Translations under genes and position numbers: made by a program
NCBI GenBank assembly: GCA_018873245.2
Contig: JAEMBT020000001.1
Coordinates: 18,292,220 to 18,356,219 of the forward strand
DNA from: Archegozetes longisetosus
Taxonomy: Eukaryota; Arthropoda; Arachnida; Sarcoptiformes; Trhypochthoniidae
DNA: 64,000 nucleotides
Reading direction: 5' to 3'
The notes under the pieces: generated by a model
The model's database searches: none
Told to the model about the DNA's origin: nothing
Seen by the model: only the letters and a program-made list of their open reading frames with translations
Shown here: one piece after another, positions 10,785-21,106 of the stretch
Numbering within the stretch: position 1 is the stretch's first letter
Layout of the letters: each line of letters starts with the position of its first letter

Positions 10785-11664
10785 ATCTTAATACCCAAAC
10801 ACACAAACGAGAATGCAGAGATAAATTCGAAAGAGACGTCAAAATCAAATTCGAATGAGAATTTAAAATCATCAACAAATTATACGAAAAATACTTCACA
10901 TGAAAAACCAATAGAAAACTCGCATCAGGTTAACTATAGGCTATCAAAAATGGTACAGGTCGCGCTGTTTTCAGTAGTTAAAATCTCAACTTATGCAAAT
11001 TGAATTCCAGAGTGGAAATAAATTTCAAACTTAATATTAAATTTGCTACAATAGTATTGAGACAGAAGGAATAGAAAAGCGTCGAATGAATATCGCACAT
11101 TAATGCAGGACTTGAAAAATCCTTGATAGATTTTCGTAATTATCTAGGAATCATTATCATGAAGCACACTAATATAGTTTTTAGTGAAATAACTGGCTCA
11201 ATAACAGCGACTATCAGTTTAGGTCGATATTTATTGCAAAATACATAAACATGGATAAAGTGGACGAGAACAATTAGTTAGAGTAAAATCTAAATTTTTC
11301 TATCGTTTAATGATTTCAACAAATTTCCAAAATATTAATTTTTATGACTTTTCAAACGGAAAAAATGTTATACTTCAGTTTTCTTCGCAATTAAAGTATT
11401 ATGAAATAAATCATTATTGAATGTTCGTTAATAAAAAAACAAAATATTGAAAAATTTCATTGTCTCAGTTGTGAAAAGTGGCAGAATATTAAATACAGAT
11501 TGATATTGTATAATAACCAATGAAATATTAAATTTAATCTAAAACGGATGGTAATAACTTGTTCTTTAGACAATTGCATTCTAAACTAGTCATTTGAAGT
11601 TTTAAATTGAAATTTTAACTGGTTTATAGTCAATTTTCTCAATAATGTTTAAAAAATGAAGAGT
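10785..11664. repeat. Duplicated 3' flank of the ankyrin genes, copy 1
   Basis: Colinear with 15770-17032 and visibly diverged (many substitutions and small indels). Shared landmarks include AAACACACAAACGAGA, AAATTCGAATGAGAAT, AATAAATTTCAAACTTAATATT, AAAAGCGTCGAATGAATATC and CTAATATAGTTTTTAGTGAA. It lies downstream of the minus-strand ankyrin gene and so includes its 3' UTR. Copy 2 carries an extra solo LTR. The short open frame at 10752-11003 sits in it and has no recognisable product. Confidence 0.75.
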
Positions 11665-13548
11665 TCAAGGTGTTTCAAGTTTTTTAAAATAAGCTACTAC
11701 ATTCTGACGACTTTGCAATGTAGCATAATTTAAAGGAGTGTTGCCATTTTTGTTTCGAGCATTAAAATCAGCGCCATTTTCTACAAGATATTTCACTACA
11801 TCCAAATGACCATACGAAGCAGCTTCGTGTAAAGGAGTATCGCCATAATTGTCCGTAGCTTTGAAATCAGCACCTTTTTCTACGAGATATTTAACTATAT
11901 CCAGAGAACCATCCCTAGCAGCATCGTGTATAGCAGTTATGCCATTTTTACTTCGTACATTGAAATCAGCGCCTTTTTCTGTAAGATATTTCACCACATC
12001 CAGATGACCATTATGAACAGCTTGGTTTAAAGGAGTATGGCCATTATTGTCAATAGCTTTGAAATCAGAGCCTCTTTCTATAAGATATTTCACTATATCC
12101 AGATGGCCATTAAAAGCAGCATCGTGTAAAGGAGTATCGCCATAATTGTCAGGAGCCTTGAAATCAGCGCCTTTTTCTGCAAGATATTTCACTACATCTA
12201 GATGACCATTCCTAGCAGCATCGTGCAAGGCAGTTATGCCATTTTTGTTTCGAGCATGGAAATCAGCGTCTTTATCTACAAGATATTTCACTACATCCAG
12301 ATGACCATTCCTAGCAGCTTCGTTCGAAGGAGTATCGCCATCATTGTCAGCAGTCTTAACATCAACGCCTTTTTCTACAAGATATTTCACAGCATTTAGA
12401 TGACCATTTCGAGCCGCTAAGTGTAAAGCAGAACTGCTATTATTGCTAGTAGCCTTGAATATATCGCCTTTTTCTACAAGATATTTAACTACATCCAGAT
12501 GACCATTATGAACAGCTTGGTGTAAAGGAGTATGCCCATCATTGTCAGTAGCATTGAAATCAGAGCCTCTTTCTATAAGATATTTCACTATATCCAGATG
12601 ACCATTCCAAGCAGCTTCGTGTAAAGGAGTATCGCTCTGATTGTCAGCAGCTTTGAAATCAGCGCCTTTTTCTGCAAGATATCTCACTACATTCAGATGA
12701 CCATTCCTAGCAGCATCGTGTAAGGCAGTTATTCCATTTTTGTTTCGAGCATGGAAATCAGCACCATTTTCTACAAGATATTTCACTACATCCAGATGAC
12801 CAATCCTAGCAGCTAAGTGCAAAGAAGTATCGCCATCGTTGTTAGCAGCCTTAAGATCAACGCCTTTTTCTACAAGATATTTCACCGCATCTGGATGACC
12901 GCCGAGAGCAGCTAAGTGTAAGGCAGAACTGCCATTATTATTAGTAGCCTTGAAATCATCGCCTTTTTCTACAAGATATTTCACTACATCCAGATGACCA
13001 TTAAAAGTAGCGTAGGCTAAAGGAGTATTCCCATCATTATCAGCAGCTTTGAAATCAGCGCCATTTTCTACAAGATATTTCACCACATCCAGATGACCAT
13101 TAAAAGCAGCTTCGTGTAAAGGAGAACTGCCATTATTGTCAGCAGCCTTAATATCAGCGCCTTTGCCTACAAGATATTTCACTACATCTTGAGCACCTTT
13201 ACTTGCAGCACAGTGTAATGGAGTCTGTGTGCCATTTTCATTCTTATGTTGTGTGCATTCTACAACATATTCTGCAAGGTTTTTAATTCTTTGCCCAAGC
13301 TGTGAATTATCATTGGTTAAATTTTCAATTTTTTGTTCAATAAGTTGTGAAACTTGATCGCTTAACTTGCCAATTTCTTTTGCAATAGTTACATTCAATA
13401 TTTCAAAATTTGAATTTAATTCATTACCAAATTTTTCTCTCATTTTTACATAATCTGAACTTGTTTCTCCAGAGCCTAAACGAACATTCTGTGCATAGAT
13501 ATAAGTTTGACACACAGCAAGCACAGTAATGATAAATATTTTGAACAT
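11665..13548 (-). CDS. Secreted ankyrin-repeat protein, copy 1 (627 aa)
   Basis: Uninterrupted coding exon. Residues 1-19 (MFKIFIITVLAVCQTYIYA) form a signal peptide with probable cleavage before QNV. Residues 30-100 are helical with coiled-coil character. From about residue 105 to the end come 15 full ankyrin repeats of exactly 33 residues plus a shortened sixteenth, each close to DNxGxTPLHxAAxNGHLDVVKYLVEKGADFKA. Repeats 4-8 and 9-13 correspond one to one, so the array grew by a five-repeat block. No membrane segment or enzymatic domain is present. Ankyrin arrays bind proteins; the signal peptide implies action outside the cell or in the secretory path, which is unusual. Latrotoxins are the well-known secreted ankyrin proteins of arachnids, but this protein lacks their large N-terminal region and should not be called a toxin on this evidence. 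Partner unknown. Confidence 0.9.
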   Translation of the reverse strand: MFKIFIITVLAVCQTYIYAQNVRLGSGETSSDYVKMREKFGNELNSNFEILNVTIAKEIGKLSDQVSQLIEQKIENLTNDNSQLGQRIKNLAEYVVECTQHKNENGTQTPLHCAASKGAQDVVKYLVGKGADIKAADNNGSSPLHEAAFNGHLDVVKYLVENGADFKAADNDGNTPLAYATFNGHLDVVKYLVEKGDDFKATNNNGSSALHLAALGGHPDAVKYLVEKGVDLKAANNDGDTSLHLAARIGHLDVVKYLVENGADFHARNKNGITALHDAARNGHLNVVRYLAEKGADFKAADNQSDTPLHEAAWNGHLDIVKYLIERGSDFNATDNDGHTPLHQAVHNGHLDVVKYLVEKGDIFKATSNNSSSALHLAARNGHLNAVKYLVEKGVDVKTADNDGDTPSNEAARNGHLDVVKYLVDKDADFHARNKNGITALHDAARNGHLDVVKYLAEKGADFKAPDNYGDTPLHDAAFNGHLDIVKYLIERGSDFKAIDNNGHTPLNQAVHNGHLDVVKYLTEKGADFNVRSKNGITAIHDAARDGSLDIVKYLVEKGADFKATDNYGDTPLHEAASYGHLDVVKYLVENGADFNARNKNGNTPLNYATLQSRQNVVAYFKKLETP

Positions 13549-13551
13549 CTT

Positions 13552-13714
13552 CTAAGATAGAGAAATTAAAAATTAATTAAGATTTCATTTGAATTTCAAC
13601 TAAAATTGTTGTTATACATTATTAAACATATAGAATACAGAAATTGTATACTAAATGAATTATACAATGAAGTGAAGGGTTAATGAAACAAATACGAAAT
13701 AAGTAATCACTTAC
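13552..13714 (-). other. Putative 5' UTR intron of ankyrin copy 1
   Basis: Read on the minus strand, a strong donor AAAAC/GTAAGTGATT ends an upstream non-coding exon at 13715, and a pyrimidine-rich acceptor TTTCTCTATCTTAG/AAG lies three bases before the ATG. The 163-bp intron separates promoter and coding exon. The same two sites exist in copy 2, where the intron is about 2.1 kb. Confidence 0.6.
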
Positions 13715-13762
13715 GTTTTGTTTGAAGAAGCTGAAATTTTCAAGCAAATAGGTGTAAATACT

Positions 13763-13793
13763 ACTGAATATTTCTTAAGATTACTTATAAAAG
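13763..13793 (-). promoter_or_regulatory. Core promoter (TATA plus Inr) of ankyrin copy 1
   Basis: On the minus strand CTTTTATAAG (13784-13793) is followed about 25 bases later by TTCAGTAG (Inr TCAGT at 13763-13767), the arthropod initiator consensus, and then by the non-coding exon and the donor at 13714. The spacing is near that of a TATA/Inr promoter. Conserved base for base in copy 2. Confidence 0.5.
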
Positions 13794-14169
13794 TAAAGGT
13801 TGCTTACAGAGAAAAATTGCTTCAAACATCTAAATAGATTTTCTAGAAAAGTTTAAACTTATTCAAATAATTTATATAATGGATTGTTTATCCTACGAGT
13901 AATACTTATGCTTTAGAAAACAATATGGCCTTCAAATTTAATTTAAACAAGTTTATACTCTATAAACAAAAAATCAACTCTTTGCTGTAATAAGTGAACT
14001 TCATTATAAAACTTTTATAATCTTAATGATTATTCGAAACTAGACCAGAAATAGATAAAAGCAACGATTTCGTTAGTTAGTTTACAGTAGATATACACTG
14101 TATATATCATCTGTTTTATATTAAAATTTTAATCCTTAAAAACAACGAAATCCCTATATTCAATTCATT

Positions 14170-15239
14170 ACATATAGTTCAAGGTTAACGATATCACTTT
14201 CCAGATTATCGGGAAAGTAAAAGCCAAACTGTAGTCTAAACGATAAATGTTTTATCAATTCATATTCTGTTCACTGCATGTCGACTTAGGGCGTACATGT
14301 TTGAAGAGCATCTTTCAATATCATACAGTTACGTTCAATACTTTTGGTATTATCTATTCTTATGCATTAACAATAAAACTTAAATTTCGCTCTAGTTTAT
14401 TTGATTAATGAAACTATTTTTCGTAGAGGAAGGTAGAAAATAATTTTCAAGAAGTCGAGAGGAGAGTAGTAAGCTCAAAAGTTTGTAACTCATTATAAAT
14501 CATTTCGTAAGGCCCCTAATTATCATATTGATACACTTATTAAAAAAGGATTCAAATATTTCAAATTTCTACACTAGGCTCTATTATTTTTTAGGTTAAG
14601 TTATGTATGGTAATATTCTTAGGTATTTAAAAACTTTAGTCTAACTTTCGTAATCAAATGAAATTTAGATAGTAATTATGTATTATAAATATATTTTCAA
14701 AGCTTGATTTGTCTGAAAAGTTAATGATTTAATTGAATTTAAGAATCTAATTTCAAAAGTAATTTTATAAATTGATTCTATTTTTTTGGCTGAGGTGCAT
14801 TAAACATGTTGTAAATGTTGAATCTCAATTTTTGATCAGTGAAAAATTAATTGACACTGGTATATTTACTGAGCATAGTTATTGTGATAATTCTATTTAA
14901 TAATTAAAATATATTTTATTAAATAAAAAATTTGTTTCGTGTTAATATGTTTAAATGTATCTTTATAAATGCTTAGTGCGAATAAATATTTTCTATTGTC
15001 TGAGAAGTTTTGTGAATTGCGTCGACCTCTTAAGCTAGAGGTCTTCTCGTCTATACTTTCTGAACGACTGATAAGCAGTTTTTCGAGCCTTTTCATACAG
15101 TCACATCACATCGTCAGAAATAATGATGCTAAAACTCACAATAGGTAATTATCAAATTTAAAATGACTTTAATCACTATTATTTCCTAATTGAATAGTTT
15201 TGTTCATCAATTTATTAGTCGTAATACATTCATGCGATT
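14170..15239. other. AT-rich spacer between the ankyrin duplicates
   Basis: Begins where homology between the two copies ends (after TATATTCAATTCA). No credible gene. A 67-codon minus-strand frame at 14893-15096 has no recognisable features. Confidence 0.45.
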
Positions 15240-15690
15240 TTGATTGGTATTAACTTAATTGTGGAAAATGCATCAGTCATTAATGTCTCAGCTCCTCACG
15301 GTAAAGCAAAAGATTATTGTGAATTTGCTTGTAATGAAATCTTACTATCTATTGATTCAAAAATAGAACAAAGATTTTGGACATTTCATTTGTTTAGGTA
15401 CCTGGAATGGGCAGATGATGTATGGATTCAAATACTTTCAAAATCAAAGAACATGAATTTTATAGAATTGACTGATAATACTAAAAATGCAAACAACTCA
15501 TGTTACATAATGAAATCTTTTATTGGATCACCTAATCACAGCAAAATATGGGAATTATTACAATAAAAAAATAATTTATTTGGGCATTGGCTCCCATTTG
15601 TTGGTCAACTGGAGCTGAAATGGTCACCACTTATATTTTCTGATAAATTGGAAAGTGTGGAAGAATTGTGTGTGAAAGAATTTCAGTTAA
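15240..15690 (+). pseudogene. Unidentified degenerate coding fragment
   Basis: An open frame of 108 codons begins without a convincing ATG (the frame is already open before 15240) and is followed, after an in-frame TAA at 15564-15566, by further protein-like sequence in the next 100 bases (HWLPFVGQLELKW...). Its composition (KAKDYCEFACNEILLSID, EQRFWTFHLFRYLEWADDVW) is more protein-like than other random frames in the window. I do not recognise the family; a decayed host gene or retroelement fragment are both possible. Confidence 0.35.
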
Positions 15691-15769
15691 GTTAAATGTT
15701 AAGCAGGTCAAATATTTGGTAGGTCAAATGATCGACTCCCATAAAATTATATTAATCATAGGAACAGTC

Positions 15770-17032
15770 ATATTCAAACACACAAACGAGAATTAAATCT
15801 CTCTCACACACGAGAATGCAAAGACAAATTCAAAGGAGACGTTAAAAAACAAATTCGAATGAGAATTCAAAATCATCAATAAATTCTACATGAAAATACT
15901 TTATCAAATAAAAAAACAGGAGAAAACTCCTATCTGGCTGTGATTAGTAGAGAGCTTACCTATATATTATCAAAAATAATATAGGTCCCGCCGTTTTCTG
16001 CGGTTAAAATCACATGTAAAGGTAATGGGTTTTACAAGTCTTGAATTTATTTTGTACTTTGCAGTTTACTCTAAGCTCTCTAACTTATTTGGAGTAAACA
16101 GGTGAAAAGTTTTAAGTTTTAACCTTATAGAGATTGAAGCGACGGATTAAAATATTTAGTCGCCAGAAGTCTTATCTCTTTCTGATCGATAACACTTTTA
16201 TTGTATTTTCATACCTTATATACAAATAAAAATCTGATTTCAGTTCAGATTTTAAAGAGGGAACACGAGTAGTTAACTCGAAATAAAACTACCTTTTAAA
16301 AATAAAACTACCTTTTAAAAAGAAAATTTCGTTAACTTTACACACATCTTACGCAAATTGGATTTCAGACGTGAAAATAAATTTCAAACTTAATATTTAA
16401 TTTACTGCAATCATATTGAGACGTAGAAAAGATGGAAAAGCGTCGAATGAATATCACACATTTGATGCAGAAGTTATAAAATCTTTGATGGATTTTCATA
16501 ATTTTCTGGGAATCACTGTCAGGAAGCATACTAATATAGTTTTTAGTGAAATAACTGACTCAATGAAAGCATCTATCGGTTAACATTCGGAGTTTATGGT
16601 AAGACACATGTGGACGTAATTGAGGAAAATAATTAGTTGGAGTGAAATATAAATTTTTCAGTCGTAAAATGACTTCTATAAGTTTCCTAAATATTATTAA
16701 TTTTTATTACTTTTCAAACTCAAAAAATGTTAGCTTCAGTTTTTCTCCCCAATTTAAGCATTACCAATTATTTCAAAGTTGAACTTCCATTAATGAAAAA
16801 TATAAAATATTGAAGTTTCAGTGTATCAGTTGTAAGAAAGTGACTGAATATTTAATTGAGACAGATTAATATTATAAAATTCTCAATAAAATGTTTAAGT
16901 TAAGCTAAAAGGTATGGTAATTACTCGTTCTTTAGATAATTGCATTCTAGACTAATCATTGGAAAAATTTGAATTGAAATTATAACTGGGTTAAAGAAAA
17001 TTTTCTCAATGTTGCTTAAAAATGGAAAGAAT
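15770..17032. repeat. Duplicated 3' flank of the ankyrin genes, copy 2
   Basis: Partner of 10785-11664 (see there). It differs by scattered changes and by a 328-bp solo LTR at 16015-16342 that copy 1 lacks. Confidence 0.75.
16015..16342. mobile_element. Solo LTR (family LTR-B) in the 3' flank of ankyrin copy 2
   Basis: Begins TGTAAAGGTAATGGG and ends CTTTACA, with CACA at both borders (16011-16014, 16343-16346). Copy 1 at the same place reads AAATCTCAACTTATGC, the empty site, while copy 2 would read AAATCACATCTTACGC without the block and one duplication. Inside are an internal direct repeat of AATAAAACTACCTTTTAAAA and several AATAAA signals. No internal retroelement region adjoins. Confidence 0.85.
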
Positions 17033-19114
17033 TTAAGATGTTTCAAATTTTTTAAGATATGCTATTACATTCTGACGACTTCGAAATGTAGCATAATTTA
17101 AAGGAGTCAAGCGATGTTTGTCTCGAGCGTTGACGTCAGCGCCATTTTCTACAAGATATTTCACTATATCAAGATGACCAGTAAAAGCAGCTTCATGTAG
17201 AGGAGTGTAGCCATTAACGTCAGCAGCCTTAAAGTCAGCACCTTTTTCTACAAAATATTTTATAATATCCAAATAACCCATCCGAGCAGCCAAGTGCAAA
17301 GGAGAACTGCCATTATTACCAGTACGCTTGAAATCAGCGCCGCTTTCTACAAGATATTTCGCTACATCCAAATGACCATTCCAAGTAACTTTGTCTAAAG
17401 GAGTATACCCTTCTTTGTCAGTAGCCTTAATATTAGCGCCTTTTTCTACAAGATATTTCACTGAATCCAATTGACCACTCCAAGCAGCCAAGTGTAAAGG
17501 AGTGTCGCCATCATTGTCAGCAGCCGTTAAATCAGCACCTTTTTCAACAAGATATTTCACTACATCCATATGACCACCCACAGCAGCACCGTGTAAAGGA
17601 GTTGTACCATTTATATTTCGAGCATTGAAATCAGCGCCTTTGTCTACAAGATATTTCACTGCATCCAGACGACCATTGCTAGCAGCTTCATGTAAAGGAG
17701 TATCGCCATCATTGTCAGTAGCCTTAAAATCAGCGCCATTTTCTACAAGATATTTCATAGTATCCGAATGACCCATCCGAGCAGCCAAGTGCAAAGGAGA
17801 ACTGCCATTATTGCTAGTAGCTTTGAAATCAGCGCCTTTGTCTACAAGATATTTCACTAAATCCAGATGGCCATTATAAGTAGCTTGGTTTAAAGGAGTA
17901 TAGCCATTTTTGTCTCGAGCGTTGAAATCAGCACCATTTTCTACAAGATATTTCACTACATTCAGATGACCATTCAAAGCAGCTTCGAGTAATGGAGTAT
18001 CGCCATCATTGTCAGAAACATTAAAACTAGCGCCTTTTTCTACAAGATATTTCACCACATCCAGATGACCATTCAAAGCAGCATTGTGTGAAGGAGTATC
18101 GCTATCATTATCAGCAGCTTTGAAATCAGCGCCATTTTCTACAAGATATTTCACTACATTCAGATGACCATTCAAAGCAGCTTCGTGTAAAGGAGAACTG
18201 CCATTATTGCTAGTAGCTTTGAAATCAGCGCCTTTGTCTACAAGGTATTTCACTACATCCAGATGGCCATTATAAGCAGCTTGGTTTAAAGATGTATAGC
18301 CATTTTTGTCTCGAGCGTTGAAATCAGCACCATTTTCTACAAGATATTTCACTACATTTAGATGACCATTCAAAGCAGCTTCGAGTAATGGAGTATCGCC
18401 ATCATTGTCAGAAACATTAAAACTAGTGCCTTTTTCTACAAGATATTTCACCACATCCAGATGACCATTCAAAGCAGCATCGTGTAAAGGAGTTGTACCA
18501 TTTATATTTCGAGCATTGAAATCAGCGCCTTTGTCTACAAGATATTTCACTACATCCAGATGACCATTAAAAGCAGCATTGTGTGAAGGAGTATCGCTAT
18601 CATTATCAGCAGCTTTGAAATCAGCGCCATTTTCTACAAGATATTTCACCACATCCAGATGACCATTAAAAGCAGCTTCGTGTAAAGGAGAACTGCCATT
18701 ATTGTCAGCAGCCTTAATATCAGCGCCTTTGCCTACAAGATATTTCACTACATCTTGAGCACCTTTACTTGCAGCACAGTGTAATGGAGTCTGTGTGCCA
18801 TTTTCATTCTTATGTTGTGTGCATTCTACAACATATTCTGCAAGGTTTTTAATTCTTTGCCCAAGCTGTGAATTATCATTGGTTAAATTTTCAATTTTTT
18901 GTTCAATAAGTTGTGAAACTTGATCGCTTAACTTGCCAATTTCTTTTGCAATAGTTACATTCAATATTTCAAAATTTGAATTTAATTCATTACCAAATTT
19001 TTCTCTCATTTTTACATAATCTGAACTTGTTTCTCCAGAGCCTAAACGAACATTCTGTGCATAGATATAAGTTTGACACACAGCAAGCACAGTAATGATA
19101 AATATTTTGAACAT
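17033..19114 (-). CDS. Secreted ankyrin-repeat protein, copy 2 (693 aa)
   Basis: Paralogue of 11665-13548. The first about 172 residues (signal peptide, helical region, repeats 1 and 2) are identical to copy 1; after that the arrays differ. There are 17 full 33-residue ankyrin repeats and a shortened last one. Repeats 2-6, 7-10 and 11-15 follow the same five-step pattern (SSPLH, DTPSH or DTPLH, TTPLH, DTPLL or DTPLH, YTxLN or YTPLD); block 7-10 lacks one member because repeat 8 joins the front of a type-2 unit to the back of a type-3 unit, a footprint of unequal recombination. No frameshift or stop, so the gene is probably functional. Secretion is inferred from the signal peptide; no transmembrane segment. 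Role and partners unknown; it should not be read as a latrotoxin. Confidence 0.9.
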   Translation of the reverse strand: MFKIFIITVLAVCQTYIYAQNVRLGSGETSSDYVKMREKFGNELNSNFEILNVTIAKEIGKLSDQVSQLIEQKIENLTNDNSQLGQRIKNLAEYVVECTQHKNENGTQTPLHCAASKGAQDVVKYLVGKGADIKAADNNGSSPLHEAAFNGHLDVVKYLVENGADFKAADNDSDTPSHNAAFNGHLDVVKYLVDKGADFNARNINGTTPLHDAALNGHLDVVKYLVEKGTSFNVSDNDGDTPLLEAALNGHLNVVKYLVENGADFNARDKNGYTSLNQAAYNGHLDVVKYLVDKGADFKATSNNGSSPLHEAALNGHLNVVKYLVENGADFKAADNDSDTPSHNAALNGHLDVVKYLVEKGASFNVSDNDGDTPLLEAALNGHLNVVKYLVENGADFNARDKNGYTPLNQATYNGHLDLVKYLVDKGADFKATSNNGSSPLHLAARMGHSDTMKYLVENGADFKATDNDGDTPLHEAASNGRLDAVKYLVDKGADFNARNINGTTPLHGAAVGGHMDVVKYLVEKGADLTAADNDGDTPLHLAAWSGQLDSVKYLVEKGANIKATDKEGYTPLDKVTWNGHLDVAKYLVESGADFKRTGNNGSSPLHLAARMGYLDIIKYFVEKGADFKAADVNGYTPLHEAAFTGHLDIVKYLVENGADVNARDKHRLTPLNYATFRSRQNVIAYLKKFETS

Positions 19115-19827
19115 CTTCTAAGATAGAGAAATTAAAAATTAATTAAGATTTCATTTGAATTTCAACTAAAATTGTTGTTATACATTATTAAACATATAGA
19201 TTATAGAAATTGTATACTAAAGTCTACGTATTATAGCTTACAGTTAATTTTTTGTTTATAAAGTTTAAGCTTAATTAATATTGTATAAATTAACTTTTGA
19301 ATGCCTTATTGACAAAATGAACAGTGTTTCTTAACTACTTTCATATTTATAAAAGAGAGATGATTAGCTTATCATCAATAGTTTATCACTTTAACTTCTT
19401 ATACTGCATACCCTACTTATAATGCACTTATGGATAATTTGGCCTTCAATTGAGCATTAAATAGAAATAAAAAAAACCAAGTCATAAAATTAACAAATGA
19501 ATATTAAGTTGAACTTTTTATATTTTAATTAATTAAAATTAACAGATTAATTATTTATACTATTATAAGTACTATTATTTTTTAATGTAGTATATGTACT
19601 ACAATATGAAGTGTATGGTTAACTACTATTAAGTGACTATTAGTAAATGAGTAAAGAAATACTTTGGTTATAGTTTTGTGAATAATAATTCCTGAAATTG
19701 ATCCAAATATTCACCAGAGTAGCTTAATATTGGCGTTTCATACATTTTAATCAATTTTAACTTTCACCTACACTTCACAACGAAGCAGATCTGTTACACA
19801 ATCATTTAACCCTTATATGACTTAGTA

Positions 19828-21106
19828 ACGTCTTTTGAACCAACATTTAGACTATTTTTGAAAGTGCGCGCTATGAAATATAATTCGAATTTGTAGACAT
19901 ATATTATACTATTTGTAGATAATTTGTTAATTTACAACTGTTCTAATTTTGTGTGATATTTAGTTCAATTATCAAAAGTTGTGCCGTCAATGGAAGAGAT
20001 GACTCGAAACCGAGTCGTGACATTCTTTAACAATAATTTAGATAAACTCAAATCTTATACAGTAAAACATTTTATGTCTGAAGATATGCCTCGCATTTCC
20101 ATGTATAACATAATTAAGACATCAGGAACGATTGACCACTAAAGAAAAAAGTATGTAAGGGACTCTATTTTCAGATGTCGACACATAAGGTCCAAAAGTT
20201 TTACCGAATGATGAATCATGAGGACAAGTTTATCATCTCTGTAGTCGCCCGTAAGTCTCTGTCGACAGAACTATCAAATGTTGGTTGGAAAAGAGGTCTA
20301 TTCGCGGATATAAGAAAAAATCACCAAAATATGCCAGAACTCAAGAGATAATGGTTAAGAGATAGTGCACTTGGCTGTATCGCTATTGTAGAAAATTTGA
20401 TTTTGCTATTGACGATGAAAAATACTTCATTTTATCTCATTATTTAAACAATAGTTACTTCGCGTCACCAAAAAAGTCAATTCCTAACAGTGTAAAATAT
20501 TGACCAAAACAAAAACTTGAGCCGAAAGTCACGCTTTAGATTGCTGTCTCGAAGAGCGATATGAGTCAACCATTACTACAAAAGTCTGGGCAAGTGATCG
20601 ACTAAAACATGTACAAAGAAGAATGTCTTCGCAAATGATCGATTTCTTACTTGAAGAAAAACCATTCGAACAATAAACACATCTCCTGGCCTGACAAGGC
20701 ATCGGCACATTACGCCTGAATACTCACACAATACCAAGAAACAAAGATTTGTGCCCGAATACCGCAAACCAACAAACTTTCCACAGTGTCGTCCGATCGA
20801 AGAAGTTTTCAATTATTTGTGTCGAATAGTTTACAGAGATGTTTGGTGTGAAAAAAATGCTGATCATCTCATAAGAAGAGAAAAATTGTCTCAAAAAGTT
20901 GACTTAAATGTTGTAAAAGAAGTATTACTAGTGTGACTAAACGAATCCGAAGATGTGCTGAATTGGGGCTAATATCAGATGTTCATTAGGTCATTCCTAT
21001 TTCTTATATAATGTAGTTTTTGTATAAAAGTTCGTATTTTGGAGAAATTTTCTCACGACAAAAAATGAATTAAAACACTGTCTAAATTTTGGTTCACAAG
21101 ACGCCA
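19828..21106 (+). mobile_element. Degenerate mariner-like element
   Basis: About 1.28 kb bounded by inverted ends: CGTCTTTTGAACCAACATTT on the left and, in reverse complement, CGTCTTGTGAACCAAAATTT on the right, each near a TA (exact first base uncertain by a few positions). Length and ends fit a mariner-type element, and it holds a transposase pseudogene. Confidence 0.75.
19990..20990 (+). pseudogene. mariner-like transposase, heavily decayed
   Basis: Reading across several frames gives FAIDDEKYF (first catalytic Asp, about 20400-20430), YFASPKKSIPNSVKY, a region like WPDKASAHYA (second Asp, about 20692-20720) and CRPIEEVF (acidic third position, about 20786-20810), followed by a conserved C-terminal helix region up to about 20935. 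The second and third acidic residues lie about 36-37 residues apart, as in DD37E mariner relatives. Multiple stops and indels; not functional. Open frames at 20576-20812 (minus) and 20751-20936 (plus) are fragments or shadows of it. Confidence 0.8.

Noticed and set aside
12202..12399. 65-codon plus-strand frame
   Set aside because: Antisense shadow of the ankyrin repeat array.
11665..19114. Latrotoxin-family call for the ankyrin proteins
   Set aside because: Only the generic ankyrin array and secretion are shared; the long N-terminal region and C-terminal domain of latrotoxins are absent.
20576..20936. Two open frames on opposite strands
   Set aside because: Both fall within the decayed mariner transposase; the plus-strand one is a fragment of it, the minus-strand one a shadow.
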